Source of the DNA: Nephrocerus scutellatus
Taxonomy: Eukaryota; Arthropoda; Insecta; Diptera; Pipunculidae
Assembly (NCBI GenBank): GCA_947095585.1
Contig: OX352762.1
Location: 45,756,829 to 45,820,828 of the forward strand
Length of the DNA stretch: 64,000 bases
Reading direction: 5' to 3'
Positions 21,650 to 31,950 of this stretch are shown piece after piece. How positions within the stretch are numbered: the stretch's first letter is position 1; each line of letters starts with the position of its first letter. The notes under the pieces were generated by a model, which searched no databases, had not been told where the DNA came from, and was given only the letters and a program-made list of their open reading frames with translations. The position numbers and the translations under genes are program-made.

Positions 21650-22429
21650 GAATAATCAAAAGAAAAAATAAAAGAAAAAACCTAATTCGAATACACTCGT
21701 TTAAGCAGAACAAGCTCAGTGTAAATACGCAGCACGGCACTTTTCTTCAATGATGTAAGAATAACCACTGTAAGCCGCAATGATGCATAATGTAAACTGC
21801 AGAATGCATATCTAACTGCCTTGCTTATCAGGCAAGTCCTGTGTAAATATACTAGCAATATCCGTCTCTGTCTAACACCCGAACTCATCTGACTTGTGGC
21901 AGACAGCGAGCGATTGACGAGGCAGAAAAAACATGCAGTGTTCTTTTCGATTAAACCGTCGCCAGCAACGCACAGCATTAAAGGGGTGTCCTCAACAATT
22001 ACTGTCTGGACGAATAAGAAAAAAAAAATTAACTGGAAATAAAAAGGAAAGATAGCAGAGGAAGAAAAATAAATCGATTAATCAGCAAGAAAAACAAAAG
22101 ACGTCAGCACAGCAGAGAAAACGTAGAGAGGTAACGAGTCTAAATTACTAATTTATTATATATTATACATAAAGAAAAAAACAATTGTCCACATCAGTGG
22201 AGATGCTGTTCTACCGGTGTCAGCTGCGACAGCGACGGCTAACCACCATTACCACCAAGCCGCAGTCAATAGAATGCAAATGGTGATACAACCAGTCCAC
22301 CGTAAGCACAAAATTCAGTTTGGGTTACTATCTATTGGAGTTGATATCGGAGTCATCCTTAACCAACACAAAAGACGAATTAGAAGGTTGAAGACTTCCA
22401 CAATGGCGGTGAATCGTATTGCAAATTAA
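21650..22429. other. Unassigned arm sequence with empty target site
   Basis: Non-coding by my reading. Small frames at 22217-22429 and 21682-21978 lack domain content. The site TGCG at 22225-22228 is the uninterrupted version of the target into which the 8.3-kb element is inserted in the right arm at 43728-52050. Confidence 0.5.
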
Positions 22430-22770
22430 AACATTTATAATTATAATTTTATTAAATACTACACTGAACATAAGCACTTGCCTACTTATCTGAGTATAAT
22501 ATTTACAAGCTATTACAAGCATTTATAATTATAACCGATACCGCCTATTTAACTTTAATTTTCGTATTAAATACCCTTACATCATTAGGATATAAGCAAT
22601 TATAAACGCATCTAATTACATCATTGCAAACTAAACCATTTATAATTATAATCAATACCGCCTATTTACCATTAATTTTCGTATTAAATACCCTTATATC
22701 ACAGTTATAATTATAATTGATAATTCTTACTTTCTTTGGGTTTTCGTGTTATATACGCATATATCATTAG
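22430..22770. repeat. AT-rich satellite-like repeats
   Basis: The segment TTTATAATTATAACCGATAC followed by CGCCTATTTA starts at 22522 and recurs at 22639, a spacing of 117. Boxes such as TTCGTATTAAATACCCTTA also repeat. The last unit ends CATATATCATTAG, where the LTR element begins. Related units occur at 43190-43500 and, in another arrangement, at 31951-32553 and 34317-34919. Confidence 0.8.
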
Positions 22771-23001
22771 TGATGCACCCTATAAAGTACAATGCTACCA
22801 ACTACGCGATGCTAAAACAAAATTAAGCTGGCTATGGTAGCACAACCGCATCATCATACGAGCGGCCACTTCTTCTTTGGCTGCATAGAGAAACACATCT
22901 GAATTCATAATTGTATAATTAAACTCAACCTTTTGTTCTTGTTACATTAAATTTGTTTTAAGTCTTACTATCTAATATATAATAAAATTGAAATCATAAC
23001 A
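22771..23001 (+). repeat. 5' LTR of the Mag-like element
   Basis: Starts TGATGCACCCTATAAAG and ends AAATCATAACA. It includes a TATAAAG box only 11 bases from its start and AATAAAA near the end. Confidence 0.92.
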
Positions 23002-23003
23002 TT

Positions 23004-23016
23004 TGGCGACGAGGAT
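23004..23016 (+). other. Primer binding site, tRNA-Ser(GCU) type
   Basis: TGGCGACGAGGAT matches the complement of the 3' end of tRNA-Ser(GCU) (ending ATCCTCGTCGCCA) over 13 bases. It lies two bases after the LTR. Confidence 0.8.
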
Positions 23017-23017
23017 T

Positions 23018-24025
23018 ATGGACGAAAACGCGCTTAAAAGAGTTCTTAAGCAACAGCAAGAATGGATGGAAAAGCTGATGGAAGATATCAAGAAGACGAT
23101 GGAAGAGGTTATCAAAGCGGTAAGTTCTAAGTGTCATCCAACGCAATTCCGCAATTTCGAGCTTTTGATGAACAGAAAGATAAATGGGAAGCCTACATCT
23201 TTCAGCTCAAACAGCACTTTTCTGCGTACTGTATCGAACACGATAATTTAAAAAAAAACACATTTTCTTTCATCATGTGGTACTTTTATCAATGAGTTGC
23301 TCAATAAATTAATGGAAACAGATAGCGTAAGTACACATTCATTTAAAGACATAATTGGTAAACTAACAAAACACTTTGAACAAAAATTACACGTGCTGGC
23401 ATCTCGCTGTAATTTCTTACGGCACAAAATGATGTCGGGCCAGTCATATGGAGACTGGATAGCTGATCTTAGAGGGCTAGCAAGGCAGTGCAGTTTTGTT
23501 TGCACAAATGAGAGCTGCAAAAAATCATATGCGGAGTTCATGATAAGAGATATGATCACATTCTACACCCCCCATGATCATGTCAGATCAGCAGCGACGC
23601 AGAAGAAAAACCCTACGTTGGAAGAAGTGGAGGCTATAGCAGCTGCCTTCGAAGAAACACAAATAGCATCAAACATAATGAAGAATACGAGTAAAGAAGC
23701 AACAGCCACAGCAACACATGAAGTAAATCAGGTGACAAAAAAAGAATCACGTTTCGGCAACCAAAGTAAGTCAAATACAGAAAATTATTCAGATCGCAAA
23801 TCATGTTTTAACTGTGGAGTCAATCACGATCGTAGTCAGTGCAGGCATTTAGATTCAGTCTGTAATCTATGCAATCGTAAAGGTCATATAAGCAATGTGT
23901 GCTTAAGTGGTAGTCAAAGAATTAGACAGGCAAGGTGGCATAGAGAAAAGTCTCGTTATCGCGCCATGAACCGTGGTCGTTCAAGAAAAAGGCATCAGGG
24001 CAATTTTGACAATAACAGAAGACAG
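23018..24025 (+). pseudogene. Mag-like gag
   Basis: ATG at 23018 starts a Lys/Glu/Gln-rich N-terminus (LKQQQEWMEKLMED). The frame breaks near 23131, where this arm lacks 4 bases present in the right arm. Coding resumes at 23297 in a 422-codon frame holding the gag core (IADLRGLARQCSFVCTNESC, TFYTPHDHVRSAATQKKNP). Two CCHC knuckles follow: CFNCGVNHDRSQC and CNLCNRKGHISNVC, both with all metal ligands. A basic RS-rich stretch follows. The protein would package genomic RNA if the frame were intact. Confidence 0.87.
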
Positions 24026-24565
24026 AGTGTGCATTCAGTGTACAGTGCAGAAGAAAAGGAGCATGCAAGACAGACAAAGAACGCTGTTTCGACAGTACAT
24101 GCAGTAGAATCTTGGTTTAGTGGAAATAAGCAAACCGAGACCGATAGAAGGGGAAATAAGATGTTTATAGCTCTCACAGTTAGTGACAGACACATGCAAT
24201 TCCAAGTTGATACTGGAGCAACCCGCTCCATTGTTGGTTACGGATACGAGAAATTAGGAAGGCCAACTTGTAGAAAAACAACAAAGGTTCTCAAATCGTA
24301 TGGTGGTGAGAATATTCCGATTCGTGGTGTTATTCAGGTGAAGGTGATGATGAAAGGTAAAGTGACAGAATTACCACTTTTAGTCGCTGACAGCTCCAAA
24401 GGTAGTAATATTTTAGGGCTCGATTGGTTTGATGCGCTTAAGTTTTGCGTAGGCTTAGCTGACATTGAAGTTAACTTTTTGTCATCAACGTCAGATTCGG
24501 TAGACAAATTGCAAGCTGATGCAAAGCTGATGCAAAGCATCAAAAGGTGTTTAATAACAATTTAG
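24026..24565 (+). pseudogene. Mag-like protease region
   Basis: The same 422-codon frame runs on from gag into an aspartic protease with FQVDTGATRSIVGYGYEKLG and a downstream NILGLDWFDALKF box, which corresponds to the usual flap and hydrophobic-hydrophobic-Gly motif. The frame ends at 24565 in the middle of the expected linker to RT. Gag and protease in a single frame is common in this group. Confidence 0.83.
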
Positions 24566-25380
24566 GCTGCAGTAAGTTATTTAAAGCTCACGTAAGTTTG
24601 AAAGAAGGTGCTCAACCAAAATATTTTAAATATCGTCCACTGCCGTTTTCACAAAAGGCCGTTGTCAAAACTGAACTTAACCGATTGGAAGAATTAAATA
24701 TATTGAAGCCAATTCAGACGTGTCAATGGGCTGCTTCCATTGTTGTGGTTCCCAAACCTAACGGATCAGTTCGCATATGTGGCGATTTTAAAGCTTCTTT
24801 AAATCCACAACTGGAAGTACACGGGTATCCCTTTCCAAGGTTTGAAGAGTTGTGCCATCAGCTGCATGGTTGCCAATTTTTTACGAAATTTGATCTATCG
24901 GATGCATATTTGCAGATCCCCTTGGACGATCAGTCCAAACAAATATTTGTAATTAGCACTTAGTTCGGTTTGTATCAAATACAAAGATTGCCATTTGGTG
25001 CAGCTTGCTCAACTGCTATATTCCAGCAGTATATCGATCAATTATTAACTGGATTAGATTGTTGTGGTGCATATGTGGATGACATCATTATTTCGGGAAG
25101 AAACAATGCAGAACATCTTCAGAATCTAAAAACCTTTCTAGAGCGACTAGAGCAGCATGGCCTTACCTGCAAGTTAGAAAAATGTGTATTTGCGCAGGAA
25201 AAGATACAGTACCTTGGCCATGTCATCGACGCCAAAGGCAAGAGACCCTCTGATGAGCGCGTAAAGGCTCTAGTGAACTTGCCTGCTCCTGTAGACGTGA
25301 AAGGGCTCGAAGCTTTTATTGGCAAGATAAACTACTATAATCAATATATTGAAAATTTTGCTCAGCTTGCCGTACCTTAA
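24547..25380 (+). pseudogene. Mag-like reverse transcriptase
   Basis: Two consecutive frames: 24547-24963 (GSVRICGDFKASLNPQL, FDLSDAYLQIPLDDQSKQ) and 24970-25380 (LPFGAACSTAIFQQYIDQLL, catalytic AYVDDIIIS, HGLTCKLEKCVFAQEKIQYL). A TAG at 24961-24963 interrupts the palm and a TAA at 25378-25380 ends the thumb. Both stops are present at the same positions in the inverted copy (41045-41047 and 40628-40630). The catalytic YVDD is intact. Confidence 0.9.
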
Positions 25381-26013
25381 ATTTTCTAAGAAGAAATGAT
25401 CTAGAGTTTGTATGGGGACAAACTCAAAAAACTGCGTTTGAAAAACTAAAAAATAAAATTACGAATGTGTCTTGTTTGGTGCATTTTTCTGAACAGTATC
25501 CGGTGACACCCGCAACTGACGCCTCTTCGCACGGTGTTGGGGCAGTCTTGTCACATATCCTCCCTGATGGTTCTGAACACCCGATTGCCTTCGCCTCAAA
25601 AACTCTAACAGACAGCCAAAAAAGGTAAAGCCAAATTGAGAAAGAGGCACTGTCTATAATATTTGGCGTGCGCAAATTCAACCAATATTTGTACGGTTGT
25701 GAATTTGAACTCATCACGGACCACAAGCCCCTAATCACAATTTTTCATCCAAATAAAAAACTGCCTGAAATGACTATCCACAGATTGCAAAGGTATGCTA
25801 TAATTCTTATGAACTACAACTAGAAAATACGATACCGGTCTACAAAACAGCACTTTAACGCTGACTGCTTATCTAGATTGACGGTTGGGCCTGACACGAA
25901 ATTTGACGAAGAAGAACAAGACGAGGTAGGTGTTGACACGGTGTACAACGCGGTATTAGAAAACTTCCCGATCACAAGCAAAACTGTAGCCGAAGCGTCT
26001 TCCCAGGACAGCA
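25381..26013 (+). pseudogene. Mag-like RNase H and linker
   Basis: The plus-strand frame reads FLRRNDLEFVWGQTQKTAFE, TPATDASSHGVGAVLSH, FASKTLTDSQKR, then a TAA at 25627-25629, then QIEKEALSIIFGVRKFNQYL and ELITDHKPLITIF. Another TAG lies at 25821-25823. Both stops are shared with the right arm. Longer open frames on the opposite strand here are shadows. Confidence 0.82.
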
Positions 26014-26159
26014 CTCTCTAAGCGTTTTTAAATACTTTCAGTATGGTTGGCCCACAAAACTCAATCATAAAAGAGATGATTATCAAGCTATCCTGCCTTA
26101 TTTTACTAGAACATTGTGTCTTTGTATTTGTGCTAACGTTATTCTTTTTCAGTCAGAGC

Positions 26160-26912
26160 ATACAAGAGTAGTTGTTCCACCCAAGATTCAATACAGAGTT
26201 CTTTCAATGCTGCATACAGGACACTGGGGTGTTAGTCGTATGAAGCAAATTTCACGCCAATTGGTGGCCTGGAATAGACCAGGATATTGAAAAGATTGTT
26301 GCCAATTGTAAAGCGTGTCAACTACATTCAAGTCGTTCATCTAAAGAGTATTGTAGTTGGCCAACTCCAAACTCTCCTTGGGAAAGAATTCATCTGGACT
26401 ATGCGGGTCCATTTCTAGGCAAAATGTCGCTTATAGTCGTGGACGCCTTTTCGAAGTTCCGGTGGGTAATTAAAATGAGTTCGTCGACGTCAACGGCAAC
26501 AATCACCGCACTCAAGTCAATTTTTGCGATAGAGGGGTTACCAAAAACAGTTGTGAGCGACAACGGAACTCAGTTTGTGTCGAAAGAATTTAATGAATTC
26601 TGCACATCAATTCAATTCAACACTTAACGTCTGCTCCGTTTAATCCTGAATCGAATGGAGCTGCCGAAAGAATGGTTCGAACCTTCAAAACTTCGTTAAG
26701 TAAGATTTTAGAAGAGGGTAATAGTGATAACTGTGACAATGCCCTACAGACGTTTTTATCAACGTATCGTGCTTTTGTCAGCTCTGTTACCAGATGTTCA
26801 TCATGTTAATGAATCGTATAAGGCAACCAAGTTTAAGTCCGGTGATGCTGTCTACGCCAGAGAATATTCTACTCGAGAAAAATGGGTAGAAGCCGTAATT
26901 TTGAGAAGTTAA
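26160..26912 (+). pseudogene. Mag-like integrase
   Basis: The H2C2 region (HTGHWGVSRMKQ, CKACQLHSSRSSKEY) is at about 26210-26350 with an indel in the spacer. The catalytic segments are LDYAGPFLGKMSLIVVDAF, VVSDNGTQFVSKEFNEF and the Glu block SNGAAERMVRTF. Breaks occur near 26265 and 26615. Compared with the right arm this copy lacks about 63 bp near 26770 (after FLSTYRA). Confidence 0.85.
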
Positions 26913-27307
26913 GGTCGACGGATGTACCTAATAAAAACCAAAAAGGGTTCTACGAGACGTCATCAAAATAATTTGCGTTTACGTAAAACGTTTCAAAGAA
27001 CCAAAAAAGCTGAACATTTATTATTTGATAATAGTGGAAATAATAGTGATTTGATTAAACCGTTTTTCTTTTAATGAAACCTATCAAATTCAGAAGATGT
27101 TTCTTTTTCACCAAAAAGCCAACTACTCGTAGCAACGTCAACAAATGAAAACTCGTCGGCAGATCTGGGCCCAGAACAATCTCCGTCGTACATTGCGTCT
27201 ACATCACACCATGATGGTCCAGTCTTAGCAACTACATCATCTATAGCCACGGAGATGCGGAAGTCCACCAGACCAAAGAAGCCTCCTGTAAGATTTGGTA
27301 TTGACTA

Positions 27308-27319
27308 AGAAGGGGGAAA
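27308..27319 (+). other. Polypurine tract of the Mag-like element
   Basis: The purine run AAGAAGGGGGAAA directly precedes the 3' LTR and would prime plus-strand synthesis. Confidence 0.85.
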
Positions 27320-27553
27320 TGATGCACCCTATAAAGTACAATGCTACCAACTACGCGGTGCTAAAACAAAATTAAGCTGGCTATGATAGCACAACCGCAT
27401 CATCATCATACGAGCGGCCACTTCTACTTTGGCTGCATAGAGAAACACATCTGAATTCATCATTGTATAATTAAACTCAACCTTTTGTTCTTGTTACATA
27501 AAATTTGTTTTAAGTCTTACTATCTAATATATAATAAAATTGAAATCATAACA
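27320..27553 (+). repeat. 3' LTR of the Mag-like element
   Basis: Matches 22771-23001 apart from a few substitutions and one extra CAT triplet. It is followed by ATTAG, the target duplication. Confidence 0.92.
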
Positions 27554-27623
27554 ATTAGGATGATGATGATGATGATGATGATGGTATGGGGGTGAAATCA
27601 ATAGCACTGTGACCCTTGTGGAT

Positions 27624-28628
27624 CTATAGGTGTCTCTTCAGCCTGCAGTGCCCTGTAAGGAACCCCGTAATGATTTTAACATTACCCCTACTTAGTCCCA
27701 TTATTGATCGGGACCTCTTTGGGTTATAGCCACCCAACATTTCCTTCATTTGCCGTAGATCTGGGAGTTCCTCCCACCTTAATGAAGCGGTTTCTTTACC
27801 TATATTTCGTAATTCTTCACGCATAATACGAAACCCAATTCCACAGAAGGGTTCCGGCCCTACTAGCGCAGTCTCTGCCCCTTTGTTTGCGAGCTTGTCC
27901 GCTTGTTCCTTAACTTCTATACCGATGTGTCCCGGCACCCAGTACAACTTTACTTTGTTGTCTACACCAAGTTTGTTCAACTTTGTTTTGCAATCTTCCA
28001 CCAGTCTAGATGCTGTGTGGAATGCATCTAAAGCTTTTAGCGCAGCTTGGCTGTCTGACATGATGGCTATTTCCTGCCTCATGTACTTCCTATCCAGATT
28101 GAATTGAGCGCATCTTTCGATGGCGTGAACCTCTGCCTGGAAGATACTCGGATAATGGCCCATTGCTTCAGAGTACTTGGTTCGTGGCCCTATTACCCCC
28201 GCACCTGTGCCATCCGCCTTCTTTGATCCATCTATGTACCATTTTATAGTTCCTGGATGTATCTTGTAATCTGTTTCGGACCTGAAGTCCGTCTTGGTGC
28301 TTAGTTTGACCTCATAGTTCTTTTTGAACTCAAGCTTTTGCACCATGTTGTCACATGGCATGCATGCCACAGGGGTTTGCTTGGATATTGATTTCATTAA
28401 TCTCCCCGCTCTGCTGCCCGTGAAGCAGCCAACCTTGGTCAGGCGTACTATAGTTTCATTGGATTTGCCCTCTACCACTATATGCAGCGGGAGTAGCCCA
28501 ATGGTTACCTCCATACCCGCCGTTGGGCAGGTCCTCATAGCTCCTGTGATTAGGACACAAGCTAGCCTTTGTACCCTTTCCAATTCTCTCCTTGTGGTGC
28601 TTAGCTTGGTTCTACCTGCCCATGCCAC
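27624..28628 (-). CDS. LOA-type RT thumb and RNase H domain, still open
   Basis: An open frame of 334 codons. The N-terminal third is the RT C-terminal region (TTRRELERVQRLACVLITGA). The RNase H has IKWYIDGSKKADGTGAGV with the first Asp, FQAEVHAIERCAQFN with the Glu, AIMSDSQAALKALDAF with the second Asp, and VPGHIGIEVKEQADKLANK with the final His/Asp region. All catalytic residues are present. In LOA-type LINEs this domain removes RNA from the hybrid. The frame overlaps the RT frame (28612 onward), so a frameshift separates them; the element as a whole is defective. Confidence 0.85.
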   Translation of the reverse strand: MAWAGRTKLSTTRRELERVQRLACVLITGAMRTCPTAGMEVTIGLLPLHIVVEGKSNETIVRLTKVGCFTGSRAGRLMKSISKQTPVACMPCDNMVQKLEFKKNYEVKLSTKTDFRSETDYKIHPGTIKWYIDGSKKADGTGAGVIGPRTKYSEAMGHYPSIFQAEVHAIERCAQFNLDRKYMRQEIAIMSDSQAALKALDAFHTASRLVEDCKTKLNKLGVDNKVKLYWVPGHIGIEVKEQADKLANKGAETALVGPEPFCGIGFRIMREELRNIGKETASLRWEELPDLRQMKEMLGGYNPKRSRSIMGLSRGNVKIITGFLTGHCRLKRHL

Positions 28629-29442
28629 TGCTCATTGGTATAACTATCATGGTGTACATCCAGTGCATTATTTTGGGGCTTACTCCACATGATTTGCCTG
28701 CCACCCTTCTGCACACCATGAGCGCTCTCTTAGATTTTTTTATTACTGCCTGCTGATATTTATTCCATAGCAGTCTCTTGTCTAATATCAGACCAAGGTA
28801 CTTGACCTCTTCGCTGATTGAGATCACTTCGCCATTGAGGGTTATTGGTCGCACTCGCCCCAATTTTCTTCTGTTGGTGAAGGGAACCAGTGTGGTTTTG
28901 CTTGGGTTCACCCTAAGTCCCACCTCATGGCACCATCTGCTTGTAATATTTAGTCCATTTTGAACTATGTCACATAGAACTTCCTCGAACTTTCCCCTGG
29001 CCACAATGACTATATCGTCCGCGTAACCCTGGGATACAGTTCCTGCTTCAGCTAGTCGCTGAAGTAGTTCGTTTACAAGGATGCTCCACATTAGAGGGGA
29101 AAGTACTCCTCCTTGTGGACACCCTCTTGTTGTGTTAACCATAATGGTTTTGTCACCGACTATGGTTTCTGCTGTTCTAGTGATTAACATCTCGCACATA
29201 CATTTACTGATTGTGCCGTCTACTGTTTTCTTCTCCAGAGCATTTCTTATCGCCTCATGTGATGCGTTGTCAAACGCCCCTTCGATATCTAGGAAGGCGC
29301 ATAGAGCGATTTTCTTACTTGCGAGGGAGCCCTCTATGCTTTCCGTCAGTTCCCACAGTGGGGTCTCCGTAGATCTTCCCGCTCTGTATGCGTGTTGACT
29401 GGAATGCAGTGGTTCTTTTACCAGTATAGTCGACCTTACATA
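28612..29442 (-). pseudogene. LOA-type reverse transcriptase, C-terminal two thirds
   Basis: The frame from about 29442 down contains STILVKEPLHSSQHAYRAGR, ALCAFLDIEGAFDNASHEAI, TTRGCPQGGVLSPLMWSIL and the catalytic GYADDIVIVARG. It then has VNPSKTTLVPFTNRRKLG and VKYLGLILDKRLLWN. The open frame seems to extend to 29613 only because it runs into the MITE. The catalytic residues are intact in this copy. Confidence 0.88.
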
Positions 29443-29746
29443 AAGGGTGTTTTTTTGGGAGGTTTGTTTTTCCGATAGATGTCGTTTTATTTTATGACAG
29501 TTGTTTTGACAGCTCAAAGTGGCATTTCTACTCAGTATTGTTTGGCAAATCATTATGAAAAAAAAAAAAAAAAAAAAAAAATGACATTTGTGAAAAATAG
29601 TCGTGGTAGCCATATGCCAGAAATTGTGTTTAAATGTTAAATGCCAAAAAATTATCTACCAAATAAAAAAAAATTTTGGTCATTTCATAATTTTATATGT
29701 GTTTTATTCAAAAAAAAAATCGGCAACCTCTTTAAAAAACACCCGT
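29443..29746. mobile_element. MITE with mariner-like ends, 304 bp
   Basis: The ends are inverted repeats (GGGTGTTTTTTTGGGAGG on the left and the complement of a GGGTGTTTTTTAAAGAGGTT end on the right) flanked by TA. The body is AT-rich with a run of 24 A at 29557-29580 and no usable frame. It interrupts the RT of the left LOA copy; the corresponding place in the right copy (about 37225) has no insertion. GGGTG(T)n ends of this kind are typical of mariner-like families. Confidence 0.82.
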
Positions 29747-30125
29747 TAGATATAACGTGTTGTTTCGATAACCTTTTCGATAGTCTTTAGGACAAACGAA
29801 GTGAGACTGATTGGTCTGTAAGACTTTGGGTGTGTGGGATCCTTCTTCCCTACCTTAGGTATAAATACCACCCGAGCCCTTCTCCAGCTTTTCGGTATGA
29901 ACCCGAGTGCTAGACTACTTTTCTAAGTAGGTATGGGAGGAGATTGTCTAGCCCCATTTGCATGACTGCTGGGATTATCCCATCCACACCTGCTGATTTA
30001 AAGGGCTGGAAGCTTTTATCTGCCCACCGGATTCTTTGCTCAGTGCATATCTCCGAGGCTTTCTTCCAGTCTTCTCTACTAAATCTTCGATAGTTTAAGC
30101 CCCTATCAGATTCGGTACTGTTCAC
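29747..30125 (-). pseudogene. LOA-type reverse transcriptase, N-terminal part
   Basis: Frame 29910-30125 has EDWKKASEICTEQRIRWADK and SAGVDGIIPAVMQMG. After a frameshift the sequence continues with KSWRRARVVFIPKVGKKDP and SYRPISLTSFVLKTIEK down to the MITE. It matches the right copy at 36853-37220. Confidence 0.83.
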
Positions 30126-30460
30126 CGTACTCCCCGGGAAGTGACTTCTCAGAAGAAGGTGAGCGCTCTGATCTTCGTTTTCTGTGAACTCACCAGTTTC
30201 TCAGGTTTCTCAGTGAAGCATTGAAACAACTAGTGTCTTTTGCCATCGCTTTGTAAAGTCTGGCAGACTACTTAGTGTCTTTTACTTCCTCACAGAAGTT
30301 ACGAAAACTTCTGCGCTTTGCTCTTCTCACTTCTGTATTATAGGCCGTGCCTATCAGATTCGGTACTGTTCACCGTACTCCCCGGGAAGTGACTTCTCAG
30401 AAGAAGGTGAGCGCTCTGATCTTCGTTTTCTGTGAACTCACCTTCATGGTTTCTCAGTGA
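30100..30460. repeat. Local tandem duplication in the left LOA copy
   Basis: The segment beginning CTATCAGATTCGGTACTGTT occurs at about 30103 and again at 30351. The segment TTCTCAGTGAAGCATTGAAA occurs at about 30210 and 30451. The duplicated unit is about 245 bp and lies between endonuclease and RT. Confidence 0.8.
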
Positions 30461-30511
30461 AGCATTGAAACAACTACTGTCTTTTGCCATCGCTTTGTAA
30501 AGTCTGGCAGA

Positions 30512-31566
30512 CTACTTAGTGTCTTTTACTTCCTCACAGAAGTTACGAAAACTTCTGCGCTTTGCTCTTCTCACTTCTGTATTATATGCCGTGAGAGACT
30601 CTCTGTATTCCTGCCAATTGCCCCTTCTCTTGGAAGTCTTGAAAAATTTTCTTGCCTGCCTTCGATGGGCTGACAGTTCTACGTTCCACCAAGGAACTTC
30701 ATTACCCCCTTTGGGTGAACTCATCGGGCAGCTCGACCTATATACGTCAGAGATTGCCCTATTCATTTCCACTGCTGCGCATTCTAGCTCGTGCGGGAAC
30801 CTGGTCACTCTTTGAACTGAAGCGTCTAGTAGATTGCTCTGTAAATAGATTCTAAATTTTTCCCAATTTGTCCTTCTGGGCTTTCTAATAACCATTTCCC
30901 CTACGACCAACCCTCCCAATTCAAACAAAACTAATCTATGATCTGACAGAGTTGGTTCGGAAGAGACCCTCCACTTATTGAGTAAACGACTCACTGTCGG
31001 AGTTCCGAAGGTGATGTCGAGTACCTCTTCCCTAACCCTAGTCACGAATGTTGGAATACTACTTACATTGTAAATATCTAGGTTTTCCTTAACCAAAAAC
31101 TCTAAAAGGCACACCCCCTCTTATTTGTGTCGGTGCTCCCCCATTCTTCGTTATGTGCATTTGCATCGCACCCGACTAGTAGAGGTTTGCTAAGCCTTCG
31201 GCAATATTCTACCAGTTCCTGAATTTCTGGGGGCAGTCCCCGGCAAAGTAGGCCGAAGCGATGACTATCTCCCGGTGCGTGCCGTCTACGTTAAACTGGC
31301 ACTGCATTGCTACCACGTCCCGGGTTATAAATTCTGAAAGAGATAGATAATTAATACTATTTCTAACGACGATGCAGGCCCGTGGGCCCCACTTCATATA
31401 TCACCTTTGCATCTCTGCAAGACAGACCACATATCTGTCCCCTGTAGAACCAGGGTTCCTGGACCAGCACTAGCCCCAGATGTTGTTTGGTGAACGTCCT
31501 GGCCACACCGGCGGCTGCCCCTTTGGCCTTATGGGTGTTCACCTGAGCAATGCGTGTGCTGGTCAT
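30512..31566 (-). pseudogene. LOA-type endonuclease
   Basis: The ORF2 start ATG is at 31566. The first frame (31363-31566) reads THKAKGAAAGVARTFTKQHL and LVLVQEPWFYRGQICGL with the catalytic QEPW Glu. The second (31209-31397) has the DVVAMQCQF and IVIASAYF blocks. The third (30512-31114) has LDITFGTPTVSRLL and the terminal LSDHRLVLFELGG, the SDH motif. Two frameshifts separate the frames, and the GCDANAH block near 31150 falls in the gap. The enzyme would nick target DNA. Confidence 0.85.
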
Positions 31567-31950
31567 GATTTAGTTATCTGAAGAGGGCAGCTGCCCCTCT
31601 CCACGTTGAAAGGGTTGGAGCATGTGCCTTAATGATCACTGGCCTGAAGTGGACGCCGTCGAAGCCAATTTTGACTTCCCAGCCCAGCGCCACCTCATCC
31701 AGGATGGATTCTTCCAAAGCTGCCAACTGCTCTTATGTCAGAGTCTCCTCCGGATCATGCTCCGCGAGGATAGCGACCCTGACTTACTTAATGGCCTCCG
31801 CATAGCTAGGCTGAGAGCCCCCGCTACCCCCGAAGGGGGCACTGGTCGACTGCCCGGTGCCCTCCCTCAATCTCTTGTCCTTCCTAAGTGGTGGAGTGAG
31901 GACCGATGGCCCCCTCTTCGCCCCCTGTGGAATGACGACGGTGGGAAATT
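31567..31950 (-). pseudogene. LOA-type ORF1 fragment
   Basis: The minus-strand frame reads APFGGSGGSQPSYAEAIK, a stop, VRVAILAEHDPEETLT, a stop, EQLAALEESILDEVALGW and VKIGFDGVHFRPVIIKAHAP, ending in the TAA just before ORF2. The last block resembles the first half of the DUF4780-type domain found in ORF1 of some insect LINEs. Two stops break it. It ends abruptly at 31950 where the 183-bp satellite starts. Confidence 0.6.

Larger units (their letters stand above)
18301..21650 (-). mobile_element. Non-LTR retrotransposon (LINE), Jockey-superfamily-like, 5' truncated
   Basis: On the minus strand the order is endonuclease C-terminus (21648-21313), RT with an internal 530-bp duplication (21153-19328), a C-terminal domain (19213-18761) and about 460 bp of AT-rich 3' untranslated region ending near 18301 in an AATAAATAAATC-like tail. 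RT motifs fit LINEs and not LTR elements. The clade is not resolved. The 5' end at about 21650 coincides with the edge of the large inverted duplication. Confidence 0.82.
21618..26893 (+). repeat. Left outer arm of the large inverted duplication
   Basis: The complement of this stretch is found at 39059-43731 plus 52047-52916. It includes flanking sequence (21618-22225), a satellite-like stretch (22430-22770) and most of the Mag-like LTR element. Identity is very high: the RT segment encodes the same 138 residues in both arms, and at least four in-frame stop codons are shared. The satellite and flank outside the LTR element are also shared, so this is a segmental duplication and not two independent insertions. 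Confidence 0.92.
22771..27553 (+). mobile_element. Mag-like Ty3/gypsy LTR retrotransposon, 4783 bp, complete ends
   Basis: LTRs are at 22771-23001 and 27320-27553, both TG...CA. A tRNA-Ser type primer site follows the 5' LTR. A polypurine tract precedes the 3' LTR. A 5-bp target duplication ATTAG lies at 22766-22770 and 27554-27558. Gag, protease, RT, RNase H and integrase are in order, but the coding region carries several stops and frameshifts. The LTRs differ at only a few positions (one is 3 bp longer through an extra CAT), so the insertion is fairly young. The clade call is from RT motifs only. Confidence 0.93.
27559..31950 (-). mobile_element. LOA-type LINE, left copy, 5' incomplete
   Basis: The minus strand holds part of ORF1 (31950-31567), then ORF2 with endonuclease, RT and RNase H. 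It ends in a (CAT)n-type tail (27558-27585 on the plus strand as GATGATGAT) that abuts the target duplication of the Mag-like element. An RNase H after RT together with THKAKGAAAGVARTFTKQHL at the endonuclease start fits the LOA clade. A MITE interrupts the RT at 29443-29746. The plus-strand copy at 34920-39058 is its inverted partner. Confidence 0.85.

Noticed and set aside
25424..25738. Open frame antisense to the Mag-like RNase H (and its mirror 40270-40584)
   Set aside because: The plus-strand RNase H motifs occupy the same bases. The antisense frame has no domain and appears twice only because the locus is duplicated.
27558..27585. (GAT)n tract as an independent microsatellite locus
   Set aside because: It is better explained as the simple-repeat 3' tail of the left LOA LINE.
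30519..30815. Plus-strand frames in 30.5-34.4 kb (for example 31622-31981, 33988-34347)
   Set aside because: They are antisense to LOA endonuclease and ORF1, whose motifs are clear on the minus strand.
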